Shown here: positions 40,525-49,616 of the stretch, piece by piece
Numbering within the stretch: the stretch's first letter is position 1
Layout: each line of letters opens with the position of its first letter
Source of the DNA: Indiicoccus explosivorum
GTDB taxonomy: Bacteria > Bacillota > Bacilli > Bacillales_A > Planococcaceae
NCBI RefSeq assembly: GCF_002167005.1
Contig: NZ_NHTN01000010.1
Coordinates: forward strand, 1-64,000
Direction: 5' to 3'
DNA length: 64,000 bases
Program-made: the position numbers and the translations under genes
Notes under the pieces: generated by a model
Seen by the model: the letters and a program-made list of their open reading frames with translations, nothing else
Databases searched by the model: none
Told to the model about the DNA's origin: nothing

Positions 40525-41856
40525 ATGACAGAATCGGCAAGACGGAAGCGCGCCACTTATCATCTCTGCACGTTCACGCTCAGCAAACTGATTTCCAGCT
40601 TCGGGAGCAGCGTCTACGCTTTCGGTCTCAGCCTGTTTATCCTGTCGCTGACAGGGTCTGCAGCGAGCTTCGCCATCAACTTGATCTGCAGCATTCTTCC
40701 GCGGACAGTTCTGGCACCGGTCGCGGGATTCGCGGCCGACCGCTATTCGAAAAAAATGCTGGTGATACTCGGACAGGCTGGCAGTATGACAGCGGTCACG
40801 GGTCTCCTTCTTTACAGCTTAACGAACGGATTGTCCCTGCAGGCTGTCTATATCACCACTGTTTTCGTTTCAATCGGCTCCATGTTCGCCAGTGTGACCT
40901 TCTCCTCCTCGATCGCCAACTTGATCGATCCGGACCGGATCCAGCGGGCAACTGCCTTCAACCAGTCGGCCGTCTCGCTGGCATCGATCGGCGGTCCGGT
41001 CATCGGCGGTGTTCTGTTCGGGTTCGTATCGATGGAGATTTTTCTGCTGATTCAGGCCGGCGCTTATTTGACGGCCGTTCTGCTGGAATCGACGATGGAT
41101 TTCCGGCTCTACACAGCACGGCAGGAGAAAATTGCTGAAGAGCAAGAACGCATGCTGCAATCCCTTCAAAAGGGCTGGGCATATATGCGGCGGAACCGGA
41201 CAATCAGTGTCATCGTGACAGCGGCGGTTGGGATAAACTTTTTCTTTTCTGCCACGCAAGTCGGATTGGCTTTCATCGTGGTCGAAGAACTGGGGATTTC
41301 CTCGACGAATTACGGGCTCATCGAAGCGATGATCTTTGCCGGCATGCTGCTGGCTTCTGTTTATTTCTCTGTGAGAAAAGAAGTCGAATTCCCGCTCATC
41401 TATTCCAAACGCGGAATTCTCGTCATGTCCGTCCTGCTTGCCGGAATCGGCATTCCGCTGGTTTTATCCTTCGGCGGTACGGCAGCGATTGTTTATTACC
41501 TTGTCCTGATGCTTTGTTTCGGTGCTGCGACGGTCTGTATCAATACACCGATCGGCGTGATGCTCCAGAAAGATGTGGAGGAAGCGTATCGCGGCCGGAT
41601 CTTTGGCCTGCTGGAATCGATGGCCATGGCGATGATGCCCCTTGGGATGCTTGTGTTCGGCCTGCTGTTCGACGCGGTGCCGGCGGAGTGGGTAGTAATC
41701 GGCAGCGCCGCCTGTCTCATTGCCCTGACAGGCTTTTTAATGAGACCGTCAGTGATCCAACAAGTTTATCCCGAAAAGAAGGTAGTGCCAAGGACCTTGG
41801 AACGAGAAGCGGGAGGAGAAGAAGCTAGGAAAAAGGGTATAAGTGCTCATTTTTGA
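40525..41856 (+). CDS. MFS efflux transporter, DHA3 (MefA/EntS-like)
   Basis: 443 residues, about twelve spans. It begins ATYHLCTFTLSKLISSFGSSVYAFGLSLFIL, with the A-motif region APVAGFAADRYSKKMLVILGQ and FNQSAVSLASIGGPVIGGVLFGFVS, typical of the drug:proton antiporter-3 branch (macrolide and siderophore exporters). ATG 40525 follows ACGGAGGG. Divergently transcribed from the XRE-TPR gene and preceded by palindromic sites, so it is likely a repressed, inducible pump. The substrate is not known, and resistance should not be assumed. Confidence 0.87.
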   Translation: MTESARRKRATYHLCTFTLSKLISSFGSSVYAFGLSLFILSLTGSAASFAINLICSILPRTVLAPVAGFAADRYSKKMLVILGQAGSMTAVTGLLLYSLTNGLSLQAVYITTVFVSIGSMFASVTFSSSIANLIDPDRIQRATAFNQSAVSLASIGGPVIGGVLFGFVSMEIFLLIQAGAYLTAVLLESTMDFRLYTARQEKIAEEQERMLQSLQKGWAYMRRNRTISVIVTAAVGINFFFSATQVGLAFIVVEELGISSTNYGLIEAMIFAGMLLASVYFSVRKEVEFPLIYSKRGILVMSVLLAGIGIPLVLSFGGTAAIVYYLVLMLCFGAATVCINTPIGVMLQKDVEEAYRGRIFGLLESMAMAMMPLGMLVFGLLFDAVPAEWVVIGSAACLIALTGFLMRPSVIQQVYPEKKVVPRTLEREAGGEEARKKGISAHF

Positions 41857-41954
41857 TGTTATGGGTTAAAAAGGAAGGAAAAAAGGGTTATAAAGGAGAA
41901 GTAGGTTTCGCAATACTGAAAATTAAAAAAAGCAAAAGGGGAGAGGGTTGCTTT

Positions 41955-43277
41955 ATGGTTTCTTGGAAAAAGACGGGTGTTGCATTAGGCGGTGCGCTTC
42001 TGATGCTGTCTGGCTGTGCCGGCTTTACGACCGGTGACGAGACGGAAGAAGAAACGGCTCTTGAAGAAGAAGGCGTTGAAATCGTCGATTTCTGGACATT
42101 CTGGGGATCTGAGACACGCCGGCCGATCATCGACAAAATTGTCGCCGATTTCAATGAGTCGCAGGATGAAATCGAAGTTGTCCACTCCTACTATCCATGG
42201 GGCGATATTTGGACGAAAGAATTGGCTGCCATCGGCGCTGGAGATCCGCCGGATGTCGTAATCAATGACATCAACGCCACTGCATTGCGCGGAATGGAAG
42301 GCCAGGCGGAAAGTCTGACGGCCATCATGGGAAACAACGATATCTCTGAACGGTTCTATCCAGAGCTTTGGGAAGCGACACTGTACGAAGGGGAATCTTA
42401 CGGACTTCCGTTCAACACGGATACCCGGATGCTTTTCTATAACAAAGACGCGTTCGAAGAAGTGGGACTGGATCCGGAAGCGCCGCCTGCGACATGGGCG
42501 GAACTCGAGGAGTTCGCTTTGATGCTCGATGAGAAAGCGGGCGAAGAGTACGAGCGGATCGGTTTCTATCCGCTATGGGGCGTCGGATATGATGTTTGGC
42601 TGACAAACTTGAACGGGGAGAACTATATCGACCAGGAAGGGAACGTGAGTCTCGCGACAGAAGAGAATGCCGAAGTCCTGAACTGGCTTAAATCCTGGCG
42701 GGACCGCCTCGGAGCCGACACGGTCGATTCGTTCAAGGCGAAATTCGAAAGCAACCAAGGCCATCCATTCCTCTCCGGAGAACTCGGCATGATGATTGCA
42801 AACATGAACTTCTATACGCAGATCCGTGACTATGCGCCGGATTTGAATTTCGGTGTGGCGCCGATTCCTGAATACGAACCGGGCAATGGCTTTACGAGCT
42901 GGGGCGGTGGTTTTGTCGCGGAAATCCCGAAAGGTTCCGACAGCCCGGAAGCGGCACTCGAATTCATGAAATATCTGACCGATGTGGAAGCGCAGACATA
43001 TTGGGCTGTCCAGAACTTCGATATTGTAGCGAATCGGGAAGCGGCAGAGCTTGCGGCTCAATCAGAAGAATTCTCTGAAGATGGAAGAATGGTCTATGAA
43101 GCCGGTACGGAAAACATGGAGCACACAATCCTGACTCCGGTTCCGACGGTAGCGCCTGATTTCTACACGCTTGTAAATCCTGAAGTGGATGAATTCCTCT
43201 TGGGTGAGCAGACAGCGGAAGAAGCCTTGCAAAACGCACAGGAAGCAGTCGAAGCTCTGGTCGAGCAAAATCAATAA
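41955..43277 (+). CDS. ABC sugar importer, solute-binding lipoprotein
   Basis: 440 residues. Signal peptide with lipobox LMLSGC (Cys about 20), then a disordered acidic stretch (TGDETEEETALEEEG). A CUT1-type binding protein follows (IVDFWTFWGSETRRPIIDKIVADFNES, GLPFNTDTRMLFYNKDAFEEVGL, WGGGFVAEIPKGSDSPEAALEFMKYL). Anchored outside the membrane, it hands an oligosaccharide or glycoside to the permeases downstream. ATG 41955 after GAGAGGG. A GC hairpin follows the stop, as expected where the binding protein is made in excess of the permeases. Confidence 0.92.
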   Translation: MVSWKKTGVALGGALLMLSGCAGFTTGDETEEETALEEEGVEIVDFWTFWGSETRRPIIDKIVADFNESQDEIEVVHSYYPWGDIWTKELAAIGAGDPPDVVINDINATALRGMEGQAESLTAIMGNNDISERFYPELWEATLYEGESYGLPFNTDTRMLFYNKDAFEEVGLDPEAPPATWAELEEFALMLDEKAGEEYERIGFYPLWGVGYDVWLTNLNGENYIDQEGNVSLATEENAEVLNWLKSWRDRLGADTVDSFKAKFESNQGHPFLSGELGMMIANMNFYTQIRDYAPDLNFGVAPIPEYEPGNGFTSWGGGFVAEIPKGSDSPEAALEFMKYLTDVEAQTYWAVQNFDIVANREAAELAAQSEEFSEDGRMVYEAGTENMEHTILTPVPTVAPDFYTLVNPEVDEFLLGEQTAEEALQNAQEAVEALVEQNQ

Positions 43278-43290
43278 GGACAGGAAAAGG

Positions 43291-43320
43291 GAGTGAGGGG
43301 CTTTCGGGCCCCTTTTCTTT
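43291..43320 (+). terminator. Intra-operon hairpin (partial terminator) after the binding-protein gene
   Basis: Stem AGGGGC / GCCCCT around CTTTCG... with a CTTTTCTTTC tail, 25 bp before the permease gene. Probably lowers, not stops, transcription. Confidence 0.6.
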
Positions 43321-43345
43321 CGATTGCGGGAGCGGAGGTAAGCCT

Positions 43346-44260
43346 ATGAACAAAAGATTTCTCACACACAAACAAAAAGAAGGCTTAGCCGGCTACATTT
43401 TTGTCATGCCATTCATCGTCGGATTTATCGCTTTGACAGGAGGGCCGCTGGTATTTTCGTTCATTGCGAGCTTCACGAATTATAACGTGGCGAGTGATAT
43501 GGAATTTATTGGCATAGAAAACTACGCGCAGCTGTTCACGGCGGATCAGATTTTTATGACGGCACTGTGGAATACTGTGTATTTCGTTCTGTTTTCTGTA
43601 CCCCTGACCACGCTTGGCGCGTTATTCCTTGCCGCCTTGCTGAATCAGGATGTGCCGGGAATGCGGGTGTTCCGTACCATCTATTACTTGCCGGCAGTCC
43701 TTTCAGGGGTCGGTGTCTATCTGTTGTGGATGCAGCTCCTCGACCCGACGACGGGCCTTATAAACATTGCCCTTGGGTGGTTCGGGATCGACGGTCCCAA
43801 CTGGCTGTTCGATCCGGACTGGACAAAACCTTCCCTCATCCTGATGAAGATGTGGAGTGTCGGCGGTTCCATGCTCCTGTATTTGGCGAGTATGCAAGGA
43901 ATCTCGAAATCCCTTTACGAAGCAGCGGAAATCGACGGCGCAAGCGGATGGAAAAAATTCATATTCATCACGGTGCCGATGGTGACGCCGATCATTTTCT
44001 TCGATCTTGTCACAAGCACCATCGGAGCCTTCCAGATTTTCCAGGAAGCTTATGTCATGACGTCCAACGGTGAAGGTGGTCCTGCCAACTCGCTGCTGTT
44101 CTATAATCTGTACTTGTGGAACAAGGCTTTCGAAGCATTCGACATGGGTTATGCCATGGCGATGTCGTGGGTGCTGTTCGTCATTGTATTCGTCATCACC
44201 ATTTTCAATTTGAAGCTCGCTCCCCGCTGGGTGCATTATGAAGGAGGGGATGATAAATGA
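43346..44260 (+). CDS. ABC sugar permease (MalF type)
   Basis: 304 residues, six predicted spans. It opens with KQKEGLAGYIFVMPFIVGFIALTGGPLVFSFIASFTNYN and has the EAA loop EAAEIDGASGWKKFIFITVPMVTP, which docks on the ATPase. Forms the heterodimeric channel with the next gene. Ribosome site GCGGAGG. Overlaps the next gene by four bases (ATGA). Confidence 0.94.
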   Translation: MNKRFLTHKQKEGLAGYIFVMPFIVGFIALTGGPLVFSFIASFTNYNVASDMEFIGIENYAQLFTADQIFMTALWNTVYFVLFSVPLTTLGALFLAALLNQDVPGMRVFRTIYYLPAVLSGVGVYLLWMQLLDPTTGLINIALGWFGIDGPNWLFDPDWTKPSLILMKMWSVGGSMLLYLASMQGISKSLYEAAEIDGASGWKKFIFITVPMVTPIIFFDLVTSTIGAFQIFQEAYVMTSNGEGGPANSLLFYNLYLWNKAFEAFDMGYAMAMSWVLFVIVFVITIFNLKLAPRWVHYEGGDDK

Positions 44261-45147
44261 TCGATCAGCGCGTCGCCGCAAAAGAGCGGACAAGGGAACG
44301 TTATATGGATAACGTGAACAACCGGAAACAGCTGCTGAGATGGTTCAATTTCATCCTGCTGGCCGCGGGAAGCTTGTTGTTTCTGTCACCGCTTTGGTGG
44401 ATGATCTCCACATCCCTTAAATCCATGGTCGAAATCATGACCCCTCCGACAACGGTGTTCCCGCAAGACTGGTTATGGAGCAACTATGCAAGGACGCTCG
44501 AAGCGGCGCCATTCGCCCGCTATGCGGCGAATACGATCGTCATCACCATCATCGTGGTCGCCGGCAACGTGCTGGCGAATTCATTCATCGCTTACGGGTT
44601 TGCGAAAATCCGGTTTAAAGGGAAGGGGTTCCTGTTTGCGGTCGTTTTATCAACCATGATGATTCCGGGGTTTGTTACACTTGTTCCACAGTACATCCTG
44701 TATGCGAAGCTCGGCTGGCTCAATTCTTACTACCCGCTGATCATTCCGGCCTTTTTCGGGAGTGCGTTCTTCATTTTCCTGCTGCGGCAATTTTATATGA
44801 CCATTCCGAATGAATTGATCGAGGCGGCAAAAATGGAAGGCGCGAGCCATTTCTATATTTGGCGGAAAATCGGGATCCCGCTGACGAAACCGGCATTGGC
44901 TACAGTGGCGATTTTCTCATTTAACGGGGCGTGGAACGATTTCCTCGGGCCGCTCCTTTACTTGAACGATTCGGATCTGTATACCTTGCAGATCGGTCTT
45001 CAAGTGTTTAAAGGGCAGGTCAGCACTCAATGGAATTACCTGATGGCGGGCTCTCTGCTCGTTCTCCTGCCGGTCATCGTCCTGTTCTTCGTTTTCCAGA
45101 AGTACTTCATCCAAGGGATGAACCTCCAGTCGGGAAGCAAGGAATGA
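44257..45147 (+). CDS. ABC sugar permease (MalG type)
   Basis: 296 residues, six spans. The EAA loop is EAAKMEGASHFYIWRKIGIPLTKPALAT, and the end YFIQGMNLQSGSKE matches the MalG family. Partner of the preceding permease; its start overlaps that gene's stop. No ATPase gene follows: the operon ends in a terminator, so a shared ATPase such as MsmX, encoded elsewhere, is needed to power transport. Confidence 0.94.
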   Translation: MIDQRVAAKERTRERYMDNVNNRKQLLRWFNFILLAAGSLLFLSPLWWMISTSLKSMVEIMTPPTTVFPQDWLWSNYARTLEAAPFARYAANTIVITIIVVAGNVLANSFIAYGFAKIRFKGKGFLFAVVLSTMMIPGFVTLVPQYILYAKLGWLNSYYPLIIPAFFGSAFFIFLLRQFYMTIPNELIEAAKMEGASHFYIWRKIGIPLTKPALATVAIFSFNGAWNDFLGPLLYLNDSDLYTLQIGLQVFKGQVSTQWNYLMAGSLLVLLPVIVLFFVFQKYFIQGMNLQSGSKE

Positions 45148-45180
45148 CAAAATCGGCAAAACTGGAAAGCGGAAACAACG

Positions 45181-45230
45181 AAAGGCAGGAAACGCATTCT
45201 GGATGCGCATTCCTGCCTTTCTGTTTTTAG
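45181..45230 (+). terminator. Intrinsic terminator of the sugar ABC operon
   Basis: Long stem AAAGGCAGGA...GCGCAT region pairing with TCCTGCCTTT, followed by CTGTTTTT. Confidence 0.8.
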
Positions 45231-45358
45231 TCGGAATTTCGCCATCTTTGCTCCGAAATCCTGGCTTGCCGCTTCCTGCATTAAAGTCAATCCTTCAGAG
45301 GTCACGGATTTACGGAAATGTCACAGAAATGAAACGTTTATCGGCCCTTTCAAAGTGG

Positions 45359-45364
45359 TATAAT
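45359..45364 (+). promoter_or_regulatory. Extended -10 promoter of the 45-residue gene
   Basis: TATAAT preceded by TGG (extended -10). A GTTTAT lies 17 bp upstream as a weak -35. Confidence 0.5.
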
Positions 45365-45445
45365 GTTCTTACGGAAACGAGTCAGATTTTTTGCAAAAAA
45401 TGATGATCAAATTACATCCCCGCTGGAAAATGAGGTGAAGAGAAC

Positions 45446-45583
45446 TTGGCAAAAGAGAAGGAAGTCCGCAATGTCGCAGCCAATTTGGCGAAACTGGGAA
45501 TACCGGTCAAATTGACGAAGTCGCGTGTGGAAATATTGAAAGCTCTCGTGCCGCCAGTGCAGGTTCCTTCTGCGCATTCCTGA
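45446..45583 (+). CDS. 45-residue protein, Lmo0850-like
   Basis: A short frame read from TTG 45446: MAKEKEVRNVAANLAKLGIP, then VKLTKSRVEILKALVPPVQV and a short tail. GAGGTGAAGAGAAC precedes the start, an extended -10 promoter lies about 80 bp upstream and a terminator follows the stop by 10 bp, so this is a complete small transcription unit. The layout (helix, GIPVxLTKSR, helix) resembles the small Lmo0850 family as I remember it. Function unknown. Soluble, basic, probably helical. Confidence 0.7.
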   Translation: MAKEKEVRNVAANLAKLGIPVKLTKSRVEILKALVPPVQVPSAHS

Positions 45584-45593
45584 CAGCAGCTGA

Positions 45594-45629
45594 AAAGCTC
45601 CGGACCGGATATTCCGGCCGGAGCTTTTT
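45594..45629. terminator. Bidirectional terminator between the 45-residue gene and rodA
   Basis: Stem AAAGCTCCGGACCGG / CCGGCCGGAGCTTT with one mismatch and a T tract on each strand. Confidence 0.85.
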
Positions 45630-45650
45630 GGGTGTCTGGCTTTACATACG

Positions 45651-46838
45651 TCAGGAAGAAAAATCCGATGTGAGACCTGTGCGCCTCTTCTGATGGAAAC
45701 GTAAGCCGAATACGATGCCGATCGCCAGCATGTTGCCCATGAGTGAACTTCCGCCGTAACTGATGAATGGCAGCGGGATACCCGTAATCGGCACAAGCTG
45801 GATGGTCATCCCGATGTTCTGGAAAACGTGGAACGTAATCATTGCAATGATACCGGTGCAGACGTACATGCTGAATAAGTCTTTCATTTCAATGGCAATC
45901 CGGGTCAGCCGGTAAATAAGCATGAAGAACAGGATGATGACAAGGCTGGCTCCTATGAATCCGAATTCTTCGGCGATGACCGTGAAAATGAAATCTGTGT
46001 GGTTCTCGGGCACATAAACTTCCCGGTCCATGAACCCTTTGCCGAACAGTTCCCCTGAGCCGATCGCTTTCATCGCCGCCACCAGGTTATATCCTTCATT
46101 TTCAGCATAGGCGTATGGATTCAGCCAAGTGTAGACCCTAGCGAACATGTACGGTTTGAGGCCGAGGCGATCCGACAGGAAATCCTGCATATGGATGGCC
46201 ATCCATAGCAGCAGGGCGCCGAAAGCCGCAATCCCTCCGAAGATCGGGAGGATCAGCCGCCAGGATATTCCGGAAACGACGATGATTCCAGCTGTGATGG
46301 CGATGAACACGAGCGCCGTTCCGAGATCCGGCTGCTGCAGGATGAGGAAGAGCGGCAAAGCCATCATCGCCAGAATCTTTCCAAGCAGAGCCGCATCGCT
46401 GCGGATGGAAGGGATCAAGTGAGTCCCATGGTGCCCGGTGATCATCCGGGCCAGCCCCAGGATATATACGGTCTTCATCAGTTCCGCCGGCTGAAGGTTG
46501 GCTATGGGCGTGCGGAACCAGGCCTGGGCGCCATTGACGGGTTCGGCGATCTGTCCGGGCCCGTTCGGTGCCAGCATAAGGGCGACAAGCAGCAGGATGC
46601 CTGCGCCGTAAAGAAGATAGGCGGCCCGCTTGTAAAGAGAGGAATTGATCATCATGACACCTGTGATGATGCCTGCACCGATTACATACCAGGCGGCCTG
46701 GTACGGCACAAAGTTCCGGACATACTGCTCGGTCGTCTGGGCGGATGCGATCGCGATGAGGCTGACGGCCATGAATAGGAAAAGCAGGAAAGCGAGGGGC
46801 CAATCCACCCGCTCGGCGAAATTTTTATTGGATTGCAT
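45651..46838 (-). CDS. rodA: Rod-shape SEDS glycosyltransferase RodA
   Basis: 395 residues with ten predicted spans. RodA/FtsW/SpoVE polymerises lipid II into glycan strands outside the membrane with a class B PBP. Visible signatures are NGAQAWFRTPIANLQPAELMK (conserved loop with the Pro-Ala-Glu), DLGTALVFIAI with the catalytic-region Asp, and the C-terminal ITGIPLPFISYGGSSLMGNMLAIG. No FtsW-specific division genes are near, and the N-terminus fits RodA better than FtsW or SpoVE, so I call it RodA. AGGTGA before ATG 46838. Confidence 0.9.
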   Translation of the reverse strand: MQSNKNFAERVDWPLAFLLFLFMAVSLIAIASAQTTEQYVRNFVPYQAAWYVIGAGIITGVMMINSSLYKRAAYLLYGAGILLLVALMLAPNGPGQIAEPVNGAQAWFRTPIANLQPAELMKTVYILGLARMITGHHGTHLIPSIRSDAALLGKILAMMALPLFLILQQPDLGTALVFIAITAGIIVVSGISWRLILPIFGGIAAFGALLLWMAIHMQDFLSDRLGLKPYMFARVYTWLNPYAYAENEGYNLVAAMKAIGSGELFGKGFMDREVYVPENHTDFIFTVIAEEFGFIGASLVIILFFMLIYRLTRIAIEMKDLFSMYVCTGIIAMITFHVFQNIGMTIQLVPITGIPLPFISYGGSSLMGNMLAIGIVFGLRFHQKRRTGLTSDFSS

Positions 46839-46876
46839 AATGTCACCTGATCTTTAATCTGGATTTTTGAACCATC

Positions 46877-46897
46877 GTCCATTATAACGGATAATGG
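46877..46897. promoter_or_regulatory. Palindrome containing the rodA -10 box
   Basis: TCCATTAT, AACGG, ATAATGGA: 8-bp arms. On the minus strand it contains GTTATAATGG, so TATAAT of the rodA promoter sits inside the palindrome. Confidence 0.4.
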
Positions 46898-46989
46898 AAG
46901 GACATGCTTCTGACATAAGTCATAGACGAAAAAGAGGCGGACCAGTTCCGATCTTTTTACCAATAAATTCAGAAACGGGAGGGGCCGGA

Positions 46990-47760
46990 ATGGCGAAAAG
47001 ACCGCTTCGTGCGGAAGATTATCTACAGCATCTTTATGTATACGTGAATGAAAGCGAGCGATTTGCGCTGTTCAGCGGCCTCACGTTCCAGCAATTCGCT
47101 TCGGCGGTCCGGATGCCGGAGAACTTGCTATTGCTGAAGCATACGTTCGATGATGCATCCTTCAATATGCACACACGGCTCGAGTACGTACCGAAAGAGG
47201 ACGTCGGAAGACTTCAGAAATCAGCGGCAGCAGGAAAAAGTGAACTGTGCTGGATTGATTTCGCTTCGGAAAGAGGGGTCAGACAGCTGTCCCCTGGCGA
47301 GCAGGCGGAACTTTTGTATCTTGGCCATAAAAAAGAAGCCATCCGGCCGCCGTTTTACGCCGTGCTGCAAAACGAGTTCGTCTATTTGGGTTCGGAAGAC
47401 GGACAGACCGTGAAAATCTACTTCCGGACTTTGTCCCGGATCAACGAATTGATCGGTGCATTGTTCACTCAGCAGATCCGTAAAGCGGAAAATGGCCAGA
47501 GCTTCTTCAGAAGAAGACCCAAAGACCTTATCCCGGAAGTTCCAGCCGATTTTCTGACTGAAGCAGGGAAAGAATATCGGCAGGGGGTGCTCTTATCGCT
47601 GACTGATCCTGAGAAAACGAAAAATATCATTGAGCTGCAGGTGAGGCAGGCAGAAGAGATTTCATTCCTTGATGAGTTCAATTCGGAAATCAGTGAGATC
47701 ATCAGCCAGCCGCCGCTTAAGCGGGCGGTGTTCGACCGCCGGACGAAACAGTGGAAGTAG
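46990..47760 (+). CDS. Conserved hypothetical protein, 256 residues
   Basis: I do not recognise the family. The sequence is soluble, without signal or membrane segment: MAKRPLRAEDYLQHLYVYVN, several strands, an aromatic stretch PPFYAVLQNEFVYLGSEDG, then QTVKIYFRTLSRINELIGALFTQQI and a helical, acidic C-terminus ending AVFDRRTKQWK. ATG 46990 follows GGGAGGGGC. It sits between rodA (divergent) and an SMR pair, 41 bp before the latter, so it may be co-transcribed with it. Confidence 0.72.
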   Translation: MAKRPLRAEDYLQHLYVYVNESERFALFSGLTFQQFASAVRMPENLLLLKHTFDDASFNMHTRLEYVPKEDVGRLQKSAAAGKSELCWIDFASERGVRQLSPGEQAELLYLGHKKEAIRPPFYAVLQNEFVYLGSEDGQTVKIYFRTLSRINELIGALFTQQIRKAENGQSFFRRRPKDLIPEVPADFLTEAGKEYRQGVLLSLTDPEKTKNIIELQVRQAEEISFLDEFNSEISEIISQPPLKRAVFDRRTKQWK

Positions 47761-47801
47761 AATTTCGAAGCATTTTACTTATTTAGGAAAGAAGGGATGA
47801 C

Positions 47802-48158
47802 GTGGCTTGGGTCTATTTGCTGCTGGCCGGCGTGACCGAAATTGTATGGGCGATCGGCCTGAAGGAAGCGGATGGGTTCACTGACCCGGCTGCGTCCGCA
47901 GTGACCATCCTCTTCATCACGATCAGCTTCTTCCTGTTCGCGCGCGCCATCCGGCACTTCCCGATCGGCACCGCCTATGCTGTCTTCACGGGGATCGGGG
48001 CGGCCGGCACCGCTGTGGCGGGGATTGTCTTGTTCGGGGAAGAGGCCGGACCGGCGAAGGTCGGTTTTTTTATATTGCTTGTCGTCGGGATCATCGGTTT
48101 GAAATTATCGGAAGATCCGCCGGATGAGGAAGGGGACGAGGAATTGTGGCGTGGCTGA
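47802..48158 (+). CDS. SMR family efflux subunit (YkkC/SugE-like), first of pair
   Basis: 118 residues, four spans, from GTG 47802 after GAAGGGATGAC. The conserved glutamate is in the first span (LLAGVTEIVWAIGLKEADGF); GTAYAVFTGIGAAGTAVAGIVLFGE is the dimer interface. The C-terminal tail ([16 protein letters not shown]) is unusually acidic for the family. Paired SMR subunits such as YkkCD form heterodimers that export guanidinium or cationic drugs. Overlaps the next gene by 13 bp, supporting co-assembly. Confidence 0.9.
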   Translation: MAWVYLLLAGVTEIVWAIGLKEADGFTDPAASAVTILFITISFFLFARAIRHFPIGTAYAVFTGIGAAGTAVAGIVLFGEEAGPAKVGFFILLVVGIIGLKLSEDPPDEEGDEELWRG

Positions 48159-48463
48159 TCTTGATTGTTGCGGGATTATTTGAAGTGGCATTCGTGCTGA
48201 CGATGAAACTGTCGGATGGGTTTACATCGACGGTCTACACTATCCTTACGGTGGCAGCAGGCGCTGCAAGTTTCTACCTGCTCTCATTGGCGCTCATGGC
48301 GATTCCCGTCAGTGTCGGATATGCAGTATGGACCGGCATCGGAGCGGCCGGAAGTGTGGCGGCGGGCATGCTTTGGTTCGATGAAAGCCGGAGTGTCCGG
48401 AAACTGTTCTTTTTGAGCTGTGTTATTGCCGGCGTCGCGGGTCTCCGTTTTTTCGGTGCCTGA
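48146..48463 (+). CDS. SMR family efflux subunit (YkkD-like), second of pair
   Basis: 105 residues, four spans, from GTG 48146. Essential Glu in [45 protein letters not shown] is the SugE/Gdx-type interface. Partner of the upstream SMR subunit. Only about 40 bp precede the pair, with no guanidine riboswitch there, so control by guanidine is not supported. Ends shortly before the ddl promoter. Confidence 0.9.
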   Translation: MAWLILIVAGLFEVAFVLTMKLSDGFTSTVYTILTVAAGAASFYLLSLALMAIPVSVGYAVWTGIGAAGSVAAGMLWFDESRSVRKLFFLSCVIAGVAGLRFFGA

Positions 48464-48474
48464 CAGGAAAAGAT

Positions 48475-48503
48475 TTTTCGGCGTCTGCCGTTCGTGATAA
48501 ACT
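48475..48503 (+). promoter_or_regulatory. Possible sigma-A promoter of ddl-murF
   Basis: TTTTCG (48475-48480), 17 bp, TAAACT (48498-48503) preceded by TGA, an extended -10. Confidence 0.4.
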
Positions 48504-48531
48504 GGATGTACTCAAATTGGAGGGTTGGCAG

Positions 48532-49602
48532 ATGAAAAAAAGGATCGGACTGCTCTACGGCGGCAAGTCCGCTGAACATGAAGTTTCGCTCGCGACAGCG
48601 CTGGCTGTCACGAAAGCGCTGAATTTCAGTGATTATGAAGTTTATCCCATTTACATAACCGAAGAAGGGGAATGGCAGCGGGGCGCACGGCTGGAAGGGC
48701 CGGCTGACGATATCGCCCAGCTCCAGCACGGTGACGGAACCGGTGAACCGAACGATATATCCGCGTTCCTTCCAGCGGACTCAGGGGAGGCGCTGGATGT
48801 CGTGATTCCGCTGCTCCACGGACCGAACGGAGAAGACGGGACGGTCCAGGGCCTGCTTGAAGTCCTGAATATCCCTTATGTGGGGAATGGTGTTCTGGCT
48901 TCAGCTGCCGGAATGGATAAAGTCATCATGAAGCAATTATTTTCGGTTGCAGGCCTTAACCAGACGCCTTACGTCTATTTTATCCGCAGCGAGTGGCAGG
49001 CGGATCAGGACGGATGGCTCGACCGGGTGGAACGGGAACTGGCGTGGCCGGTATTTGTGAAACCGGCGAATCTCGGATCGAGTGTCGGGATCAGTAAGGC
49101 GGAGGATCGGACTGAACTGGCTGCCGCTGTCCGGGAAGCACTCAAGTTCGACCGGAAAGTGATCGTTGAACAGGGTGTGGCCGGCCGGGAAATCGAAATC
49201 GCCGTTCTCGGCAACGATGAACCGGAAACTTCTGTCGCCGGAGAAATCAAACCGATGGGCGGATTTTACGATTATGATGCGAAGTACAAAGACGGGGATA
49301 CAGCGCTCATCGTTCCGGCTGAATTGGATGAAGAAATTTACAGCCGGCTGGCGGAGGATGCGAAGCGCGCTTTCAAGATCCTGGACTGTTCCGGACTTGT
49401 CCGTGCCGACTTCTTCGTCACCGCCGAGAATGAAGTGATGATCAACGAAGTGAACACGATGCCGGGATTCACACCGTACAGCATGTTCCCGCTGATGTGG
49501 CAGGAGTCGGGACTGGCATACCCTGACCTCATCGAACGGCTGATCAGCCTGGCGCTGGAACGGCACCGGGAAAAACAGCAGCTCCAGTCCAGACGGGGCT
49601 GA
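48532..49602 (+). CDS. ddl: D-alanine--D-alanine ligase
   Basis: 356 residues, ATP-grasp enzyme that joins two D-Ala for the peptidoglycan pentapeptide. [23 protein letters not shown] at the N-terminus, [15 protein letters not shown] in the first domain, [15 protein letters not shown] for ATP binding, and [15 protein letters not shown] as the metal-binding end. ATG 48532 after TTGGAGGG. murF follows after 14 bp; the two act in succession (Ddl makes the dipeptide that MurF adds). Confidence 0.96.
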   Translation: MKKRIGLLYGGKSAEHEVSLATALAVTKALNFSDYEVYPIYITEEGEWQRGARLEGPADDIAQLQHGDGTGEPNDISAFLPADSGEALDVVIPLLHGPNGEDGTVQGLLEVLNIPYVGNGVLASAAGMDKVIMKQLFSVAGLNQTPYVYFIRSEWQADQDGWLDRVERELAWPVFVKPANLGSSVGISKAEDRTELAAAVREALKFDRKVIVEQGVAGREIEIAVLGNDEPETSVAGEIKPMGGFYDYDAKYKDGDTALIVPAELDEEIYSRLAEDAKRAFKILDCSGLVRADFFVTAENEVMINEVNTMPGFTPYSMFPLMWQESGLAYPDLIERLISLALERHREKQQLQSRRG

Positions 49603-49616
49603 TTTAGGAGGACGTT

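Noticed and set aside
45325-45345. cre-like box (TGAAACGTTTATCG) near the 45-residue gene
   Set aside because: It lacks the symmetric end of the CcpA site and overlaps the expected -35 region; a chance match is likely.
47761-47801. Possible guanidine (ykkC) riboswitch before the SMR pair
   Set aside because: The gap is 41 bp, far too short for the motif.
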